Shown piece by piece: positions 1-7,860 of a DNA stretch of 14,331 nucleotides. Origin of the DNA: Thermocaproicibacter sp036741535 (lineage in GTDB: Bacteria; Bacillota; Clostridia; Oscillospirales; Acutalibacteraceae). The notes beneath the pieces were generated by a model. It worked only from the letters and a program-made list of their open reading frames with translations, searched no databases and was not told the DNA's origin. The number at the start of each line of letters is the position of its first letter. The stretch's first letter is position 1. A program made the translations under genes and the position numbers. The stretch is taken from contig DAINSB010000045.1 of the NCBI GenBank assembly GCA_036741535.1, positions 1 through 14,331 on the forward strand. The letters run 5' to 3'.

Positions 1-330
1 CGCCCGGAGTTCCTGAACCGGCTGGACGACATCGTATTCTACCGTCCGCTGACCAGGGAGGAGATCTACAAGATCGTCGATCTGCTGATCGCGGACCTCG
101 GACGCCGCCTCGCGGACAAACAGCTCTCCATCGAGCTGACCAAAGCGGCGAAGGATTTCATCGTCTCGAGCGGATACGACCCCGTATTCGGCGCGCGGCC
201 GCTCAAACGCTTCATCCAGAGCAACGTAGAAACGCTGATCGCGCAGAAGATCGTCTCCGGCGGGCTGAAGCCCAGGGGAACGCTTGCGGTGGACTGCGAC
301 GGAAGCCGCCTGACCGTCACGGAGAAATAA
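1..330 (+). CDS. clpB: ClpB disaggregase, C-terminal fragment (5' end outside window)
   Basis: The frame is open from base 1 to a TAA at 328-330 and gives the last 109 residues of a Hsp100/Clp AAA+ ATPase. It opens with RPEFLNRLDD, the conserved segment at the end of the second AAA+ large domain that carries arginine-finger residues. It continues into the D2 small domain with GYDPVFGARPLKR, the sensor-2 motif whose arginine contacts ATP, and a final beta strand (TLAVDCDGSRLTV). The fragment ends directly after the D2 small domain, as in ClpB. With DnaK/DnaJ/GrpE, ClpB extracts and refolds aggregated proteins in the cytoplasm. Promoter, N-terminal domain, D1 and the middle coiled coil lie outside the window, so ClpC or ClpE cannot be fully excluded, but the YRPLTREEIYKIVDLLI segment fits ClpB best. 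Confidence 0.9.
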   Translation, partial: RPEFLNRLDDIVFYRPLTREEIYKIVDLLIADLGRRLADKQLSIELTKAAKDFIVSSGYDPVFGARPLKRFIQSNVETLIAQKIVSGGLKPRGTLAVDCDGSRLTVTEK

Positions 331-419
331 ACCTTCTGGCAGGTCCGCCCAACATCGTACAACCAATCACATACTCTACACACTCTGTTGAGGGCCTGAC
401 TTCCGTCAATTCAAGAAGC

Positions 420-458
420 GAAACGGCAGACAACCAAATCCTGATTGTCTGCCGTTTC
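420..458 (+). terminator. Perfect 14-bp hairpin downstream of clpB, probable terminator
   Basis: The arms GAAACGGCAGACAA (420-433) and TTGTCTGCCGTTTC (445-458) are exact reverse complements with an 11-nt loop. The T tract is poor: the right arm ends in GTTTC and is followed by TGTACG. It lies 90 nt after the clpB stop and is the only terminator candidate before the next operon. It could instead act as a 3'-end stabilising structure. Confidence 0.6.
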
Positions 459-646
459 TGTACGAGTCGAGGACACAGGCTCTATCAAAGCTATAACTTA
501 TCGTTTCGTCAGGCTATTCAAAAATAAATATTTTCTCGATTGGGGCGTTCGTTGCCGCCCATCCGACGGCGCTGGCAAGTGCGATAAATTCATTCGTCCC
601 AAAGGGAAAAGATACGCTCCAAGCTGTGGCGGGGGGCTTTGCCGTC

Positions 647-675
647 TTGACAAGATTGTATATCTGCTATACAAT
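647..675 (+). promoter_or_regulatory. marR promoter with overlapping palindromic operator
   Basis: A perfect -35 box TTGACA (647-652) and a -10 box TACAAT (670-675, one mismatch) are separated by exactly 17 nt. The -10 box forms the right end of a perfect inverted repeat: ATTGTATA (655-662), a 5-nt spacer, and TATACAAT (668-675). A dyad of this size within the -35/-10 interval is the usual layout for MarR autorepression. The expected transcription start, about 7 nt past the -10 box, falls on or next to the A of the marR ATG at 682. No Shine-Dalgarno sequence precedes that ATG, so the transcript may be leaderless. Confidence 0.8.
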
Positions 676-681
676 ATTGCC

Positions 682-1134
682 ATGAAAAACGATGCGAGAA
701 AGATTTGCGGAGTTCTGCTGGATGTCATCAGCAAATTCTACGAACGGGACAGCAAAGCCCGGACGTTCGGCGTCGACACGGAGCTCTACCACTCCGAGAT
801 CCATATGCTCCAGTGCATCGATGAAAATCCGGGCCTGCACATTTCCGGTCTGGCCAGGCTGCTCGGCATCACGCGCGGGGCCGCGTCGCAGACGGCGAAG
901 CGCCTTGAAAGGAAGCGGATGATCGTAAAAAGCGCAAGCCCCGAAAACGGCAAGATCGTTCTGCTGCAGCTGACCCAAAAAGGGCGGACCGCCTCCTGCA
1001 ACCACAGGAACGCGCACAAAAGATACAGCGAGATCGTCGAGGGCATCCTGGCCGGCACGACGGCGGAACAGCGGGACTTCCTGGCGGACTTTCTCCTGCG
1101 TTTTGAAACGGCTCTGAAAAGCACCGATTTCTGA
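682..1134 (+). CDS. MarR-family transcriptional regulator
   Basis: This 150-residue protein has the MarR winged-helix layout. An N-terminal helix leads to ELYHSEIHMLQCIDENPGLHISGLARLLGITRGAASQTAKRLERKRMI, where the LHISGLARLLG helix-turn, the ITRGAASQTAKRLE recognition helix and the following wing (SPENGKIVLLQLTQKG) are clear. A C-terminal helix serves dimerisation. MarR proteins bind palindromic operators as dimers and usually release them when a small phenolic or drug-like ligand binds. The frame extends upstream to 445, but ATG 682 is chosen because the protein then has family length and starts immediately after the promoter. The next gene, an MFS exporter, begins 43 nt after the stop, so this is probably its local repressor. 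The ligand cannot be inferred. Confidence 0.88.
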   Translation: MKNDARKICGVLLDVISKFYERDSKARTFGVDTELYHSEIHMLQCIDENPGLHISGLARLLGITRGAASQTAKRLERKRMIVKSASPENGKIVLLQLTQKGRTASCNHRNAHKRYSEIVEGILAGTTAEQRDFLADFLLRFETALKSTDF

Positions 1135-1177
1135 AATCGCATGATTCGCCCACATCCACAGAAAAGAGGCTTTTGAT

Positions 1178-2371
1178 TTGGAACAAAAAAGGGAGCCTGC
1201 GTTTGTCCTCAACGGGTCGACCATCTTCCTGATGGCGACCGTATGCGCGGTTTCGGTGGCAAATCTCTACTACATCCAGCCTTTGGAGGGGCAGATCGCG
1301 GCGACCTTCCACGTCTCGCAAAACACCGCCGGCATCGCCGCCATGCTGACCCAGATCGGCTACGCGCTCGGCCTGCTGCTGTTTGTGCCGCTCGGCGATA
1401 TGACGGAGCGCAAATCGGTGATCCTGCGGATGCTGGTCGTGGTGGCCGCGGCTCTGCTGGTCGCCGGGTGGTCGCCGAATTACGCGGTCCTGCTGGTCTC
1501 CATGTTCATCATCGGGCTGACCACCATCGTGCCGCAGCTGATCGTTCCCTATGCCGCCCAGCTGGCGCAGCCGGCGCAGCAGGGCAAGGTCATCGGGGAC
1601 GTGATGAGCGGCCTGCTGATCGGGATCCTGCTGTCGAGGACATTCAGCGGAATCGTGGGGGACGCCGTGGGCTGGCGGGTCGTTTATTTCATCGGGGGCG
1701 GACTTATGATCCTTCTGGTGGCCATCGTCCAATTCGGCCTGCCGAAGAGCAGAGTCAATCCGCAGATGTCGTATTCCAGGCTGCTCCTCTCCATCCCGGG
1801 CCTGATCAAAAGTCAGCGTTCGCTGCGCGAATCGGCCTGGAACGGTTTTTTCATGTTCGGTTCTTTCAGCGCCTTCTGGACCTCGCTGATCTTCCTGCTG
1901 GAGACGCCCCACTTCAACATGGGGGCCAGGGAGGCCGGCCTGTTCGGGCTGGCGGGCGTTTCCGGGGCGATCGCCGCCCCTCTGGTCGGCAAGGTGGCCG
2001 ACCGCAAAAACCCACGCTATACGGTCGGCATCGGCATCATCTTCTCCACGGTGGCGTATCTTTTTTTCAGCGCGTTCGGCTTCCACATCTGGGGGCTGAT
2101 CGTCGGGGTGATCCTGCTCGACCTCGGCAACCAGGGCGGTCAGGTTTCCAACAGCGCGCGGGTGCAGGCGCTCAGCGACGAGAACCGCAGCCGGAACAAC
2201 ACCGTCTACATGTTTTCCTACTTTCTCGGCGGGGCGGCCGGCTCCTTTCTCGGCACTCTCAGCTTTCAGCAGCTCGGCTGGTACGGCGTCTGCAGGGTCG
2301 GGTTCGCCTTCCAGGGACTGGCCATCCTCACGCACTTCCTGGTCTACCGCCGGCCCGAAGCCGCGGCCTAA
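1178..2371 (+). CDS. MFS transporter (YnfM/YgaY-like drug or metabolite exporter)
   Basis: This 397-residue protein has about twelve hydrophobic segments in two halves, as in the major facilitator superfamily. The first half shows NLYYIQPLEGQIAATFHVSQNTAGIAAMLTQIGYALGLLLFVPLGDMTERK, in which GDMTERK is the loop 2-3 signature of MFS proteins. The corresponding loop of the second half is GKVADRKNPR. The NLYYIQP start and PQLIVPYAAQLA segment resemble the YnfM/YgaY-like group of 12-TM exporters. The start is a TTG at 1178, preceded by AGAGG (1165-1169) eight bases upstream; no ATG fits. It follows marR by 43 nt in the same direction, so expression is probably controlled by that repressor. The substrate is unknown; a toxic compound or metabolite is the usual inference for a MarR-linked MFS pump. 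Confidence 0.88.
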   Translation: MEQKREPAFVLNGSTIFLMATVCAVSVANLYYIQPLEGQIAATFHVSQNTAGIAAMLTQIGYALGLLLFVPLGDMTERKSVILRMLVVVAAALLVAGWSPNYAVLLVSMFIIGLTTIVPQLIVPYAAQLAQPAQQGKVIGDVMSGLLIGILLSRTFSGIVGDAVGWRVVYFIGGGLMILLVAIVQFGLPKSRVNPQMSYSRLLLSIPGLIKSQRSLRESAWNGFFMFGSFSAFWTSLIFLLETPHFNMGAREAGLFGLAGVSGAIAAPLVGKVADRKNPRYTVGIGIIFSTVAYLFFSAFGFHIWGLIVGVILLDLGNQGGQVSNSARVQALSDENRSRNNTVYMFSYFLGGAAGSFLGTLSFQQLGWYGVCRVGFAFQGLAILTHFLVYRRPEAAA

Positions 2372-2408
2372 AAGAGCCCTTCCGTCCGAACCGGCGCGGC
2401 CCATCCAT

Positions 2409-2443
2409 AAAACGGCTCCCGTTTTTGCAGCGGGAGCCGTTTT
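2409..2443. terminator. Bidirectional intrinsic terminator between MFS and helicase genes
   Basis: The arms AAAACGGCTCCCG (2409-2421) and CGGGAGCCGTTTT (2431-2443) pair perfectly over 13 bp around a 9-nt loop. Read on either strand the right arm ends in TTTT. It sits 37 nt after the MFS stop and 24 nt beyond the minus-strand helicase stop, so it can serve both convergent transcripts. Confidence 0.85.
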
Positions 2444-2467
2444 GCGCGTCCAAGGCGTCTTTAGGAT

Positions 2468-4613
2468 TTACGTTTTCGGCCAAAAATCCGCCAGTGACTT
2501 TTTCAGCCCGGCAGGGTCCAGAAAATCGAAGACGAACTGTTTCCGCAGCAGTTCGGGCGGGATCCACTCGTTGTATTTATTCTCGATCTGAACACTCTTC
2601 GGCAGCGACAGCCCGGAAAGGTCGGTCTCCGAAGCGGCGATGTCCCGGATGACGCCTTCCAGATACCCCTGCGCCCCCGGCATGCCGCCGCGGAACGTCA
2701 CCTCCAGATAGACGCTGGTCCGCCACGGGATCTTATTCCGGATGCCCCGCTGGAGCAGCAGGAAGTGGAGCGTGAACAATTGCCGCGTCCCGACCCAGGG
2801 GAAGACGGCGTACCTGTTCTCCGACAGCTTCGTGACCAGACGGGTCAGGATGCCGGCATGGCGCGCGAGGCTGCGGATCTCCTTCAGGCGTTCGCCGCAG
2901 GAGCCGCCGAGATAGGGATAGGAGTCGTCGGACTGCAAAATGCTTCTGATCTTGCGGACCAGCGTCGTATGCAGTTCCGAATCGAAGTCCACGTCCCAGT
3001 CCACGGTCGAGACCCCGGGCACGGGTTTGACCAGCAGGACCTTCGCCTTCCGGTCGATCTCCGTCGTCTCCCACGTTCGCCCCGCGAGGGCGAAGCGCAT
3101 GCCGACGGGATAGATCTTATCCACCGTGCCGATCGCGCGGCTCTCGTCCTTCACCAGATAGTATTCCGGCACCTGGAACACCGCCAGAAAATGATAGTCG
3201 CCGACGACCTTCTCCCCGGCCGGACCGATGATCAGGCCGCCGTCCTCCATCTTCTGGAGCTGCCCGACGGAGAGCAGATGCGTCAGCAGGAGCCTGTAGT
3301 CCTCGGGGGGGATATGCCGGAAGCTGCTCAGCGAAAGGACGTTCCGGGCCAGCCGCTCGGGGGTGGCCTCCCCCTCCGACAGCAGCGTGCTCATGGTCTG
3401 GTGGTAGAGCAGGGAATACGGATAGCTCGCCGGGGACAACGGCTCGATCCACCTCTGTCGCGTGTAAAGCTCGATGATCGCGATAGTGCGCAGGAAGCCC
3501 CAGTTGATCGGCCCCAGCGCGTCGGACGCCGCCGCGTGGACGTCGTCCACAAACGTGAAAAGCACCTGGGGGATCTGTCCCCGCCTGCCGCAGCGGCCGA
3601 GCCGCTGCGCAAAGCTCGACACCGTCGCCGGGGCGCCGATCTGGACCACCTGGTCCAGGGAGCCGATGTCGATGCCGAGCTCGAGCGTCACGGTCGCGCC
3701 AGTGACGATCTTCTCTTCGGAGGCTTTCATCTCGTCTTCGGCCTGCTCGCGCAGGACGGCCGAGATATTGCCGTGGTGGACCCGGTAGACGTCCGGCGTC
3801 TTGTGTTTCAGGGCGATCTGCCGCAGATTGGCCATCACGAACTCGATCTCTTCCCGCGAATTCGCAAACACTATGGTCTTTTTGCCCAGCGTCATGCGGT
3901 ACAGATACTCGAAATGCTGCAGATCGCCCTCGTCCGTCGGGGCGCCGCCGCCCGCGGGGGGATTGCCCGGGGAGGCGTTTTTCTTTTCAAAACGCTGGAC
4001 CAGCAGCTTGATCTTCCGCCCCGACGTCGCCGAGCGTGGCGGACAGGCCGATCCGCCTCGGCACGTTCCCGGTGATCCGCTGCAGCCTTTCCAGCAGGCA
4101 GAGCACCTGCACCCCGCGTGGCCCGCGCATGAAAGAGTGGACCTCGTCGATGATCACGAACCTCAGGTCTCCGAACAGCTTCAGGCAGGCGCCCCGTCTG
4201 CGGATCAGCAAAGATTCCAGGGATTCCGGCGTGATCTGCAGGATGCCCTGCGGGGACTTGAGCATCCGGTTCTTCTCCGCCGCGGAGGAGTCGCCGTGCC
4301 ATTTGCAGACCGGCAGGCCGGACTCCCGCAGCAGGTCGTCCAGCCGCCGGAACTGATCGTTGATCAGCGCCTTGAGCGGGCTGATGTAGAGGACGCCCAC
4401 GGAGCTCGAGGGATGGTGATACAGCTCCGTCAGGACCGGCAGGAACGCGGCCTCGGTCTTGCCAGAAGCCGTCCCGGAAGACAGCAGCAAATTGTCGTCC
4501 GTGTCGAAGATCACGTTGCAGGCAGCGACCTGGATCTCCCGCAGCCGCGTCCAGCCGCTCGCGTAGATGAAATCCTGGATATAGGGGGCCAGCCGGTCGA
4601 ATACGTCCGTCAT
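2468..4613 (-). pseudogene. sngC: Lhr-like DEAD/DEVH helicase, Shango SngC-like, interrupted by a frame change
   Basis: Two minus-strand frames together encode a superfamily 2 helicase. The first (ATG 4613-4611) contains the Q-like region WTRLREIQ, Walker A SSGTASGKTE (residues 45-54), motif Ia SPLKALINDQ, ITPESLESLL, motif II IIDEVH (154-159) and motif III LSATLGD (190-196). It then runs off frame to a stop at 3987. The second frame, from about 4018, reads RKIKLLVQRFEKK, then motif IV KKTIVFANSREEIEFV, motif V TLELGIDIG and motif VI QRLGRCGRRG, ending at TAA 2470-2468. Removing one G from GGGG at 4022-4019 joins them in frame. The join is abrupt, and relatives I know of have more sequence after motif III, so a small out-of-frame deletion is also possible. 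The ATG overlaps the ATPase stop as ATGA. The family is ATP-driven DNA or RNA unwinding, related to BrxHI of BREX type 2. Both halves are otherwise well preserved, so the lesion is recent or a sequencing error. Confidence 0.85.
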
Positions 4614-5923
4614 ACCTCAAACTCCGCAAACGCGTCTTCCTCCGGCGCGCCCTTGGACGGGACGAACCCGCCGCCGTTGACGATCGACGCCATCGTGCTG
4701 CCCGGATTCTGAAGAAGAATATCCAACAGCTCGATGAAATCCCGGATGATCTCCCTCGGCGTGATGTGCGTGTCCGCGCCGACCCGGTTGTACTCGGCGT
4801 TCAAAAAGCACATCAGGTCGTCGTGCGTGACCGTGGGGGCATAGCCGAAAAGCTGCCCGTGCATCTGCGCCAGCTTTTCGATCAGCACATAAACCTCGTC
4901 GTACGTCAGCATTTTGAGGCGGATGATGGGGGAAAGGAGGTCCCTGGTGTTTTCCGACGCGAAACGGCTTTCCGAAAGCCGGGAGCGCAGCGCCTCGTAG
5001 CTGAAGACCCCCCTGTATTTGTCCTCCATGCACTGGGGCGTCCCGCCGATCAGGAAGCCGATGTGCTTCGCCTTGCCCTGCAGCACGTCGTTGTACATGG
5101 TCAGGAGTTTTTCATAATTGCTCTGCCGGGTGGCGGCGTGGGGGATCTTGAAGATGTTGACCAGCTCGTCCACAAGGACCAGCATGCCCCGGTAGCCCGC
5201 GCGCACCATGAATTCGGCAAAGATTTTGATGAAGTCGTACCAGCTGTCATCGGTGACGATGAAATTGATGCCGAGGTCGCGCTTCGCTTCGGTCTTGGTG
5301 GGATATTCGCCCCGGAACCAGCGGATCACGTTGGACTTCATCGCGTCGTCCGCCTGGTTGTAGGCCCGGCAGTAAAGCAGCACGGCCTTTGCGAAATCGA
5401 AGCCGTCCACCATGCCCTCCAGACTATTCACGACCGTGCAGATGCGGCTTTCCACCAGCTTTTCAAACGCGGGGTCACCGGCGGAAACGCCGTTTTCGAC
5501 GGCCGCCTCGGTCTTGACGGTCGAGATCCACTTTTCCAAAATCAGCGGCAGCGCGCCGCCGTCCGGCTTGGTCTTCGTCGACATGTTCCGCATCAGTTCT
5601 TTGTAGGTGGCGAGCCCCTGCCCTTTGGTGCCGACGAAGCGCCTTTCGGGGGAGAGGTCGGCGTCCACCACGACGAAGCCCCTTTCCACGGCGTAGTTGC
5701 GGATGGTCTGGAGCAGAAAGCTCTTTCCGCTGCCGTATTTGCCGACGATGAAGCGGAACGCCGCGCCGCCGTCCGAGATGATGTCGATGTCGTGCAAGAG
5801 TGCGTCGATCTCCCGGTCGCGGCCGACGGCGATATATTCCAGCCCCACGCGGGGGACGACACCCCCCTTGAGCGCGTTCAGGATCGTGCTGGTGATGCGT
5901 TTCGGCGGATTACCGGCATTCAA
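4610..5923 (-). CDS. sngB: DUF2791-type P-loop ATPase, Shango SngB-like (BrxD relative)
   Basis: This 437-residue protein starts VGLEYIAVGRDREIDALLHDI and carries Walker A FIVGKYGSGKSF (GKYGSGKS at residues 61-68), a probable Walker B LVLVDE (248-253) and a sensor-like strand GFLIGGTPQ (289-297). It ends with the ITPREIIRDFIELLDIL segment (387-403) typical of the BREX ATP-binding DUF2791 family, to which BrxD belongs. The start is TTG 5923-5921: no in-frame ATG is near, and GAGGGTGA lies six bases upstream. The TTG lies inside the end of the TerB gene (14-nt overlap), and the stop overlaps the helicase ATG as ATGA, so the three genes are translationally coupled. In Shango this ATPase acts with the TerB protein and the helicase against phage. 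The mechanism is not known in detail, and assignment to Shango rests on gene content and order. Confidence 0.85.
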   Translation of the reverse strand: MNAGNPPKRITSTILNALKGGVVPRVGLEYIAVGRDREIDALLHDIDIISDGGAAFRFIVGKYGSGKSFLLQTIRNYAVERGFVVVDADLSPERRFVGTKGQGLATYKELMRNMSTKTKPDGGALPLILEKWISTVKTEAAVENGVSAGDPAFEKLVESRICTVVNSLEGMVDGFDFAKAVLLYCRAYNQADDAMKSNVIRWFRGEYPTKTEAKRDLGINFIVTDDSWYDFIKIFAEFMVRAGYRGMLVLVDELVNIFKIPHAATRQSNYEKLLTMYNDVLQGKAKHIGFLIGGTPQCMEDKYRGVFSYEALRSRLSESRFASENTRDLLSPIIRLKMLTYDEVYVLIEKLAQMHGQLFGYAPTVTHDDLMCFLNAEYNRVGADTHITPREIIRDFIELLDILLQNPGSTMASIVNGGGFVPSKGAPEEDAFAEFEV

Positions 5924-7571
5924 TGCGGATCACCCTCTTCAGATCGTTCTTGTATTCGTCAAAGACGGCGATGCGGTCCGAAAGCTCAATGACCGAGTCC
6001 TGTACCGCGTCCATCGCCTTCTGGTTGATCTTGTCGACCAGCACCTCCAGCATGGTGCCGGCGTTTCTGCAGCAGGCGTGCAGGTCGGGCAGGGACGCGC
6101 CCTGCAAAATCATCCGCACGGCGGCCGTCTCCGTCCCGTCCAGCGACCGGGCAAACGCTTCCCAGCCGTCGCCGGCCGCCGGTTGGCGGTCCGCCTCTTC
6201 CGCAGTCGCAGGCCGTTCGGTTTCAAGGGCCGCCGCGGTCCGCGCTTCGTCCGCCCGGGCCTCCTCCCCATCGCTCGCCAGCAGCTTTTCCTGGGTCCTG
6301 AAGGCGCTTTCCCGGATGGATTCGACCCGTGCGGCGTCCACCGTCACGATCTTTCTGCGCGACCGCCTGTCGTGCTCGAGGATGGCGGAATCGATCCGCC
6401 GGAACAATCTCTCCGGGTCCGGGACCAGCGGGCGGAGCGCCTCCGCCGAAATCTTGCCGCGGTCCGCGGTCAGCTTGTACCGGTATTTCGCCGCCTTCCG
6501 GTAGAACTGTTCGATCCTTCTGAAAATATACCCGAGGAGCAGCCGGCCGTTCTCTTTCGAGATCTTATAGCGGGAAGAGGTCCAGCGCCCGTTTTCGCAC
6601 CGGTACCGTTCCGTTTCGGAGATCTGCACGGTCCGGTTCGCGGCCTGCCCGCAGAACGAGCAGTACAGCGCCCGCGAAAACGGCACCCACGTATTGCTCT
6701 TGCTGTAGAAGATCAGGTCCTCGAACTCCCCGCCCTGTCCGCGCAGAAAGTCGTCGAGCGACCCGGCCACGTCGCGGAAGCAGGCGTCGATCTTCTTCGC
6801 CGTCTCCGGCGTGTAAAAGCGGGATTTTTTGATCTTGTAGTCCGAATAGGGGGCGTAAAAATTCAGCAGGCTCTCCGCGGCCGAGGGGCGGTAGAACTTT
6901 CGCAGGTTCCCGGTCTTCTGCAGGATCTCCCCGAACGGGGCGGAAAATTCGTTGGTGATATAATAATCCTTGACCCATTCGTTCATGTACACGTCGAGCT
7001 TCTTTTCGTAGACCCGGTACTTCTCCCAGACAAAGGCCAGTTTTTCCATGCCGTCCACGCAGTCTCTGACGCCGACCCGGTTGATCAGCTCGTACAGGTA
7101 CAGAAAGACATACGAAAACGAGGTTTTGCGGACTTCTCCCTTCCGCACCCTGCCGCGCCAGGTGAAATAGGTGCGGAGCTGCTCGTAACTCATCCTGTCG
7201 TAAGTCGGGAAATACATCAGAAGCGGCGCGTTCCCCCCGTAATCGTCCTCGAAATCTTCCATGAACTTCGCCTGCTTGTAAAACGACACCGCCTGCAGCC
7301 CGTCGCCGGAACCGCTCAGGCTGCCCGCGGCCCGGGAGCGCCGGGCGATGCGGCGCATCTGCATGAAACGCCCACGGATCGGGTCCGCGGGGCGCTGCGG
7401 GACCGGAGCCCCCGGCGAAGCGGGCCCGTTTCTTTCGGGGCCGTTCCCGCCCTCAATATAGACCTCGGCAAAATCCCGGGCGAAAGGCGAATGGTAGGTC
7501 TTATTTTTCAGTTGGGCGACAAGTTCGTCGGCCTGCCGCACAATTTCGCTTTTGCTGTGTCCCCACGGCAT
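5910..7571 (-). CDS. sngA: TerB_N/TerB_C-domain protein, Shango SngA-like
   Basis: This 553-residue protein belongs to the TerB-N/TerB-C group of tellurite-resistance-like proteins. Residues about 95-245 match TerB_N in style: MYFPTYDRMSYEQLRTYFTWRG, then SYVFLYLYELINRVGV and later FYAPYSDYKIKKSRFY. The end, from about residue 470, has the TerB_C pattern: an AAVRMIL helix, GTMLEVLVDKINQKAMDAVQDSVIEL and a final DEYKNDLKRVI. A low-complexity Ala/Glu linker (about 431-469) separates the parts. There is one CSFC pair (residues 304-307). The frame is open further upstream, but ATG 7571 is preferred because GGGGAGGGGAG lies seven bases before it. It is the first gene of an operon with the ATPase and helicase. 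TerB proteins with such partners were predicted to be DNA-processing or defence modules, and this trio corresponds to Shango. The TerB role in the cell is not established. Confidence 0.83.
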   Translation of the reverse strand: MPWGHSKSEIVRQADELVAQLKNKTYHSPFARDFAEVYIEGGNGPERNGPASPGAPVPQRPADPIRGRFMQMRRIARRSRAAGSLSGSGDGLQAVSFYKQAKFMEDFEDDYGGNAPLLMYFPTYDRMSYEQLRTYFTWRGRVRKGEVRKTSFSYVFLYLYELINRVGVRDCVDGMEKLAFVWEKYRVYEKKLDVYMNEWVKDYYITNEFSAPFGEILQKTGNLRKFYRPSAAESLLNFYAPYSDYKIKKSRFYTPETAKKIDACFRDVAGSLDDFLRGQGGEFEDLIFYSKSNTWVPFSRALYCSFCGQAANRTVQISETERYRCENGRWTSSRYKISKENGRLLLGYIFRRIEQFYRKAAKYRYKLTADRGKISAEALRPLVPDPERLFRRIDSAILEHDRRSRRKIVTVDAARVESIRESAFRTQEKLLASDGEEARADEARTAAALETERPATAEEADRQPAAGDGWEAFARSLDGTETAAVRMILQGASLPDLHACCRNAGTMLEVLVDKINQKAMDAVQDSVIELSDRIAVFDEYKNDLKRVIRIECR

Positions 7572-7618
7572 GGAACGTCTCCCCTCCCCGCAACCGAAAG
7601 ACAGGACTTTCTGTCGCC

Positions 7619-7647
7619 AATATATCATATTCGGGAATCAAAAGCAA
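7619..7647 (-). promoter_or_regulatory. Putative promoter of the Shango-like operon
   Basis: On the minus strand TTGCTT (7647-7642) and TATATT (7624-7619) are separated by 17 nt. The -10 matches in five positions, while the -35 keeps only the TTG. The start would lie near 7612, giving a leader of about 40 nt that contains a strong ribosome binding site. A short dyad GACAG/CTGTC (7600-7615) overlaps the expected start and could be a regulatory site. Confidence 0.45.
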
Positions 7648-7743
7648 ATCGTCCGGGCCAACGCGAAACCGGCGCCGTCGGGCGGATCTTCCCGTCCGCG
7701 CCCGCCCGATGCAAGAACTTACGGATATTTTTACCTTTTCCTC

Positions 7744-7771
7744 TTGAAATATCAGCCAAAAGGGCTAAAAT
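7744..7771 (+). promoter_or_regulatory. Putative promoter of the HD-GYP gene
   Basis: TTGAAA (7744-7749) and TAAAAT (7766-7771) are 16 nt apart, each one mismatch from the sigma-A consensus. The leader to the ATG at 7861 would be about 80 nt. I found no c-di-GMP riboswitch in it. Confidence 0.5.
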
Positions 7772-7860
7772 TAGATGATCTGGTGCTTTATGGCGAATCC
7801 TGTCGAATTAGGAACAAAAGGGAGCTTTCACACTGCTTTTTTTGGAGGAAATCTTATCTT

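Larger units (their letters stand above)
331..681. other. Intergenic stretch between clpB and marR
   Basis: I see no convincing gene in these 351 bases. The plus-strand reading frame upstream of the marR ATG happens to stay open back to 445, but its translation resembles no family and the promoter for marR lies inside it. The stretch holds a 14-bp perfect hairpin at 420-458 and the marR promoter/operator at 647-675. Around 490-540 the DNA is visibly richer in A and T than its surroundings. The rest has no recognisable structure. Confidence 0.6.

Noticed and set aside
445..681. N-terminal extension of the MarR protein from a TTG at 445
   Set aside because: It would run through a terminator-like hairpin and the promoter, and the extra 79 residues match nothing in the MarR family.
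869..2404. Very long open frame antisense to marR and the MFS gene
   Set aside because: Composition is a mirror of GC-rich codon bias (runs of Asp, Gln, Arg, Pro) with no family resemblance; the plus-strand MFS protein is unmistakable.
3987..4030. Programmed ribosomal frameshift in the helicase
   Set aside because: The GGGG tract is not a standard slippery heptamer, no stimulatory structure is evident, and this family is normally a single frame; mutation or sequencing error is more likely.
2765..4075. 436-codon plus-strand frame opposite the helicase
   Set aside because: Shadow of the helicase genes; low-complexity charged composition and no recognisable motif.
2468..7571. BREX system
   Set aside because: Although the ATPase and helicase resemble BrxD and BrxHI, there is no PglX methyltransferase, PglZ or BrxC/PglY in the window, and a TerB-domain protein leads the operon.
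5697..7778. 693-codon plus-strand frame across the TerB and ATPase genes
   Set aside because: It is antisense to well-supported proteins, is rich in Arg/Pro/Val without domains, and has no ribosome binding site.
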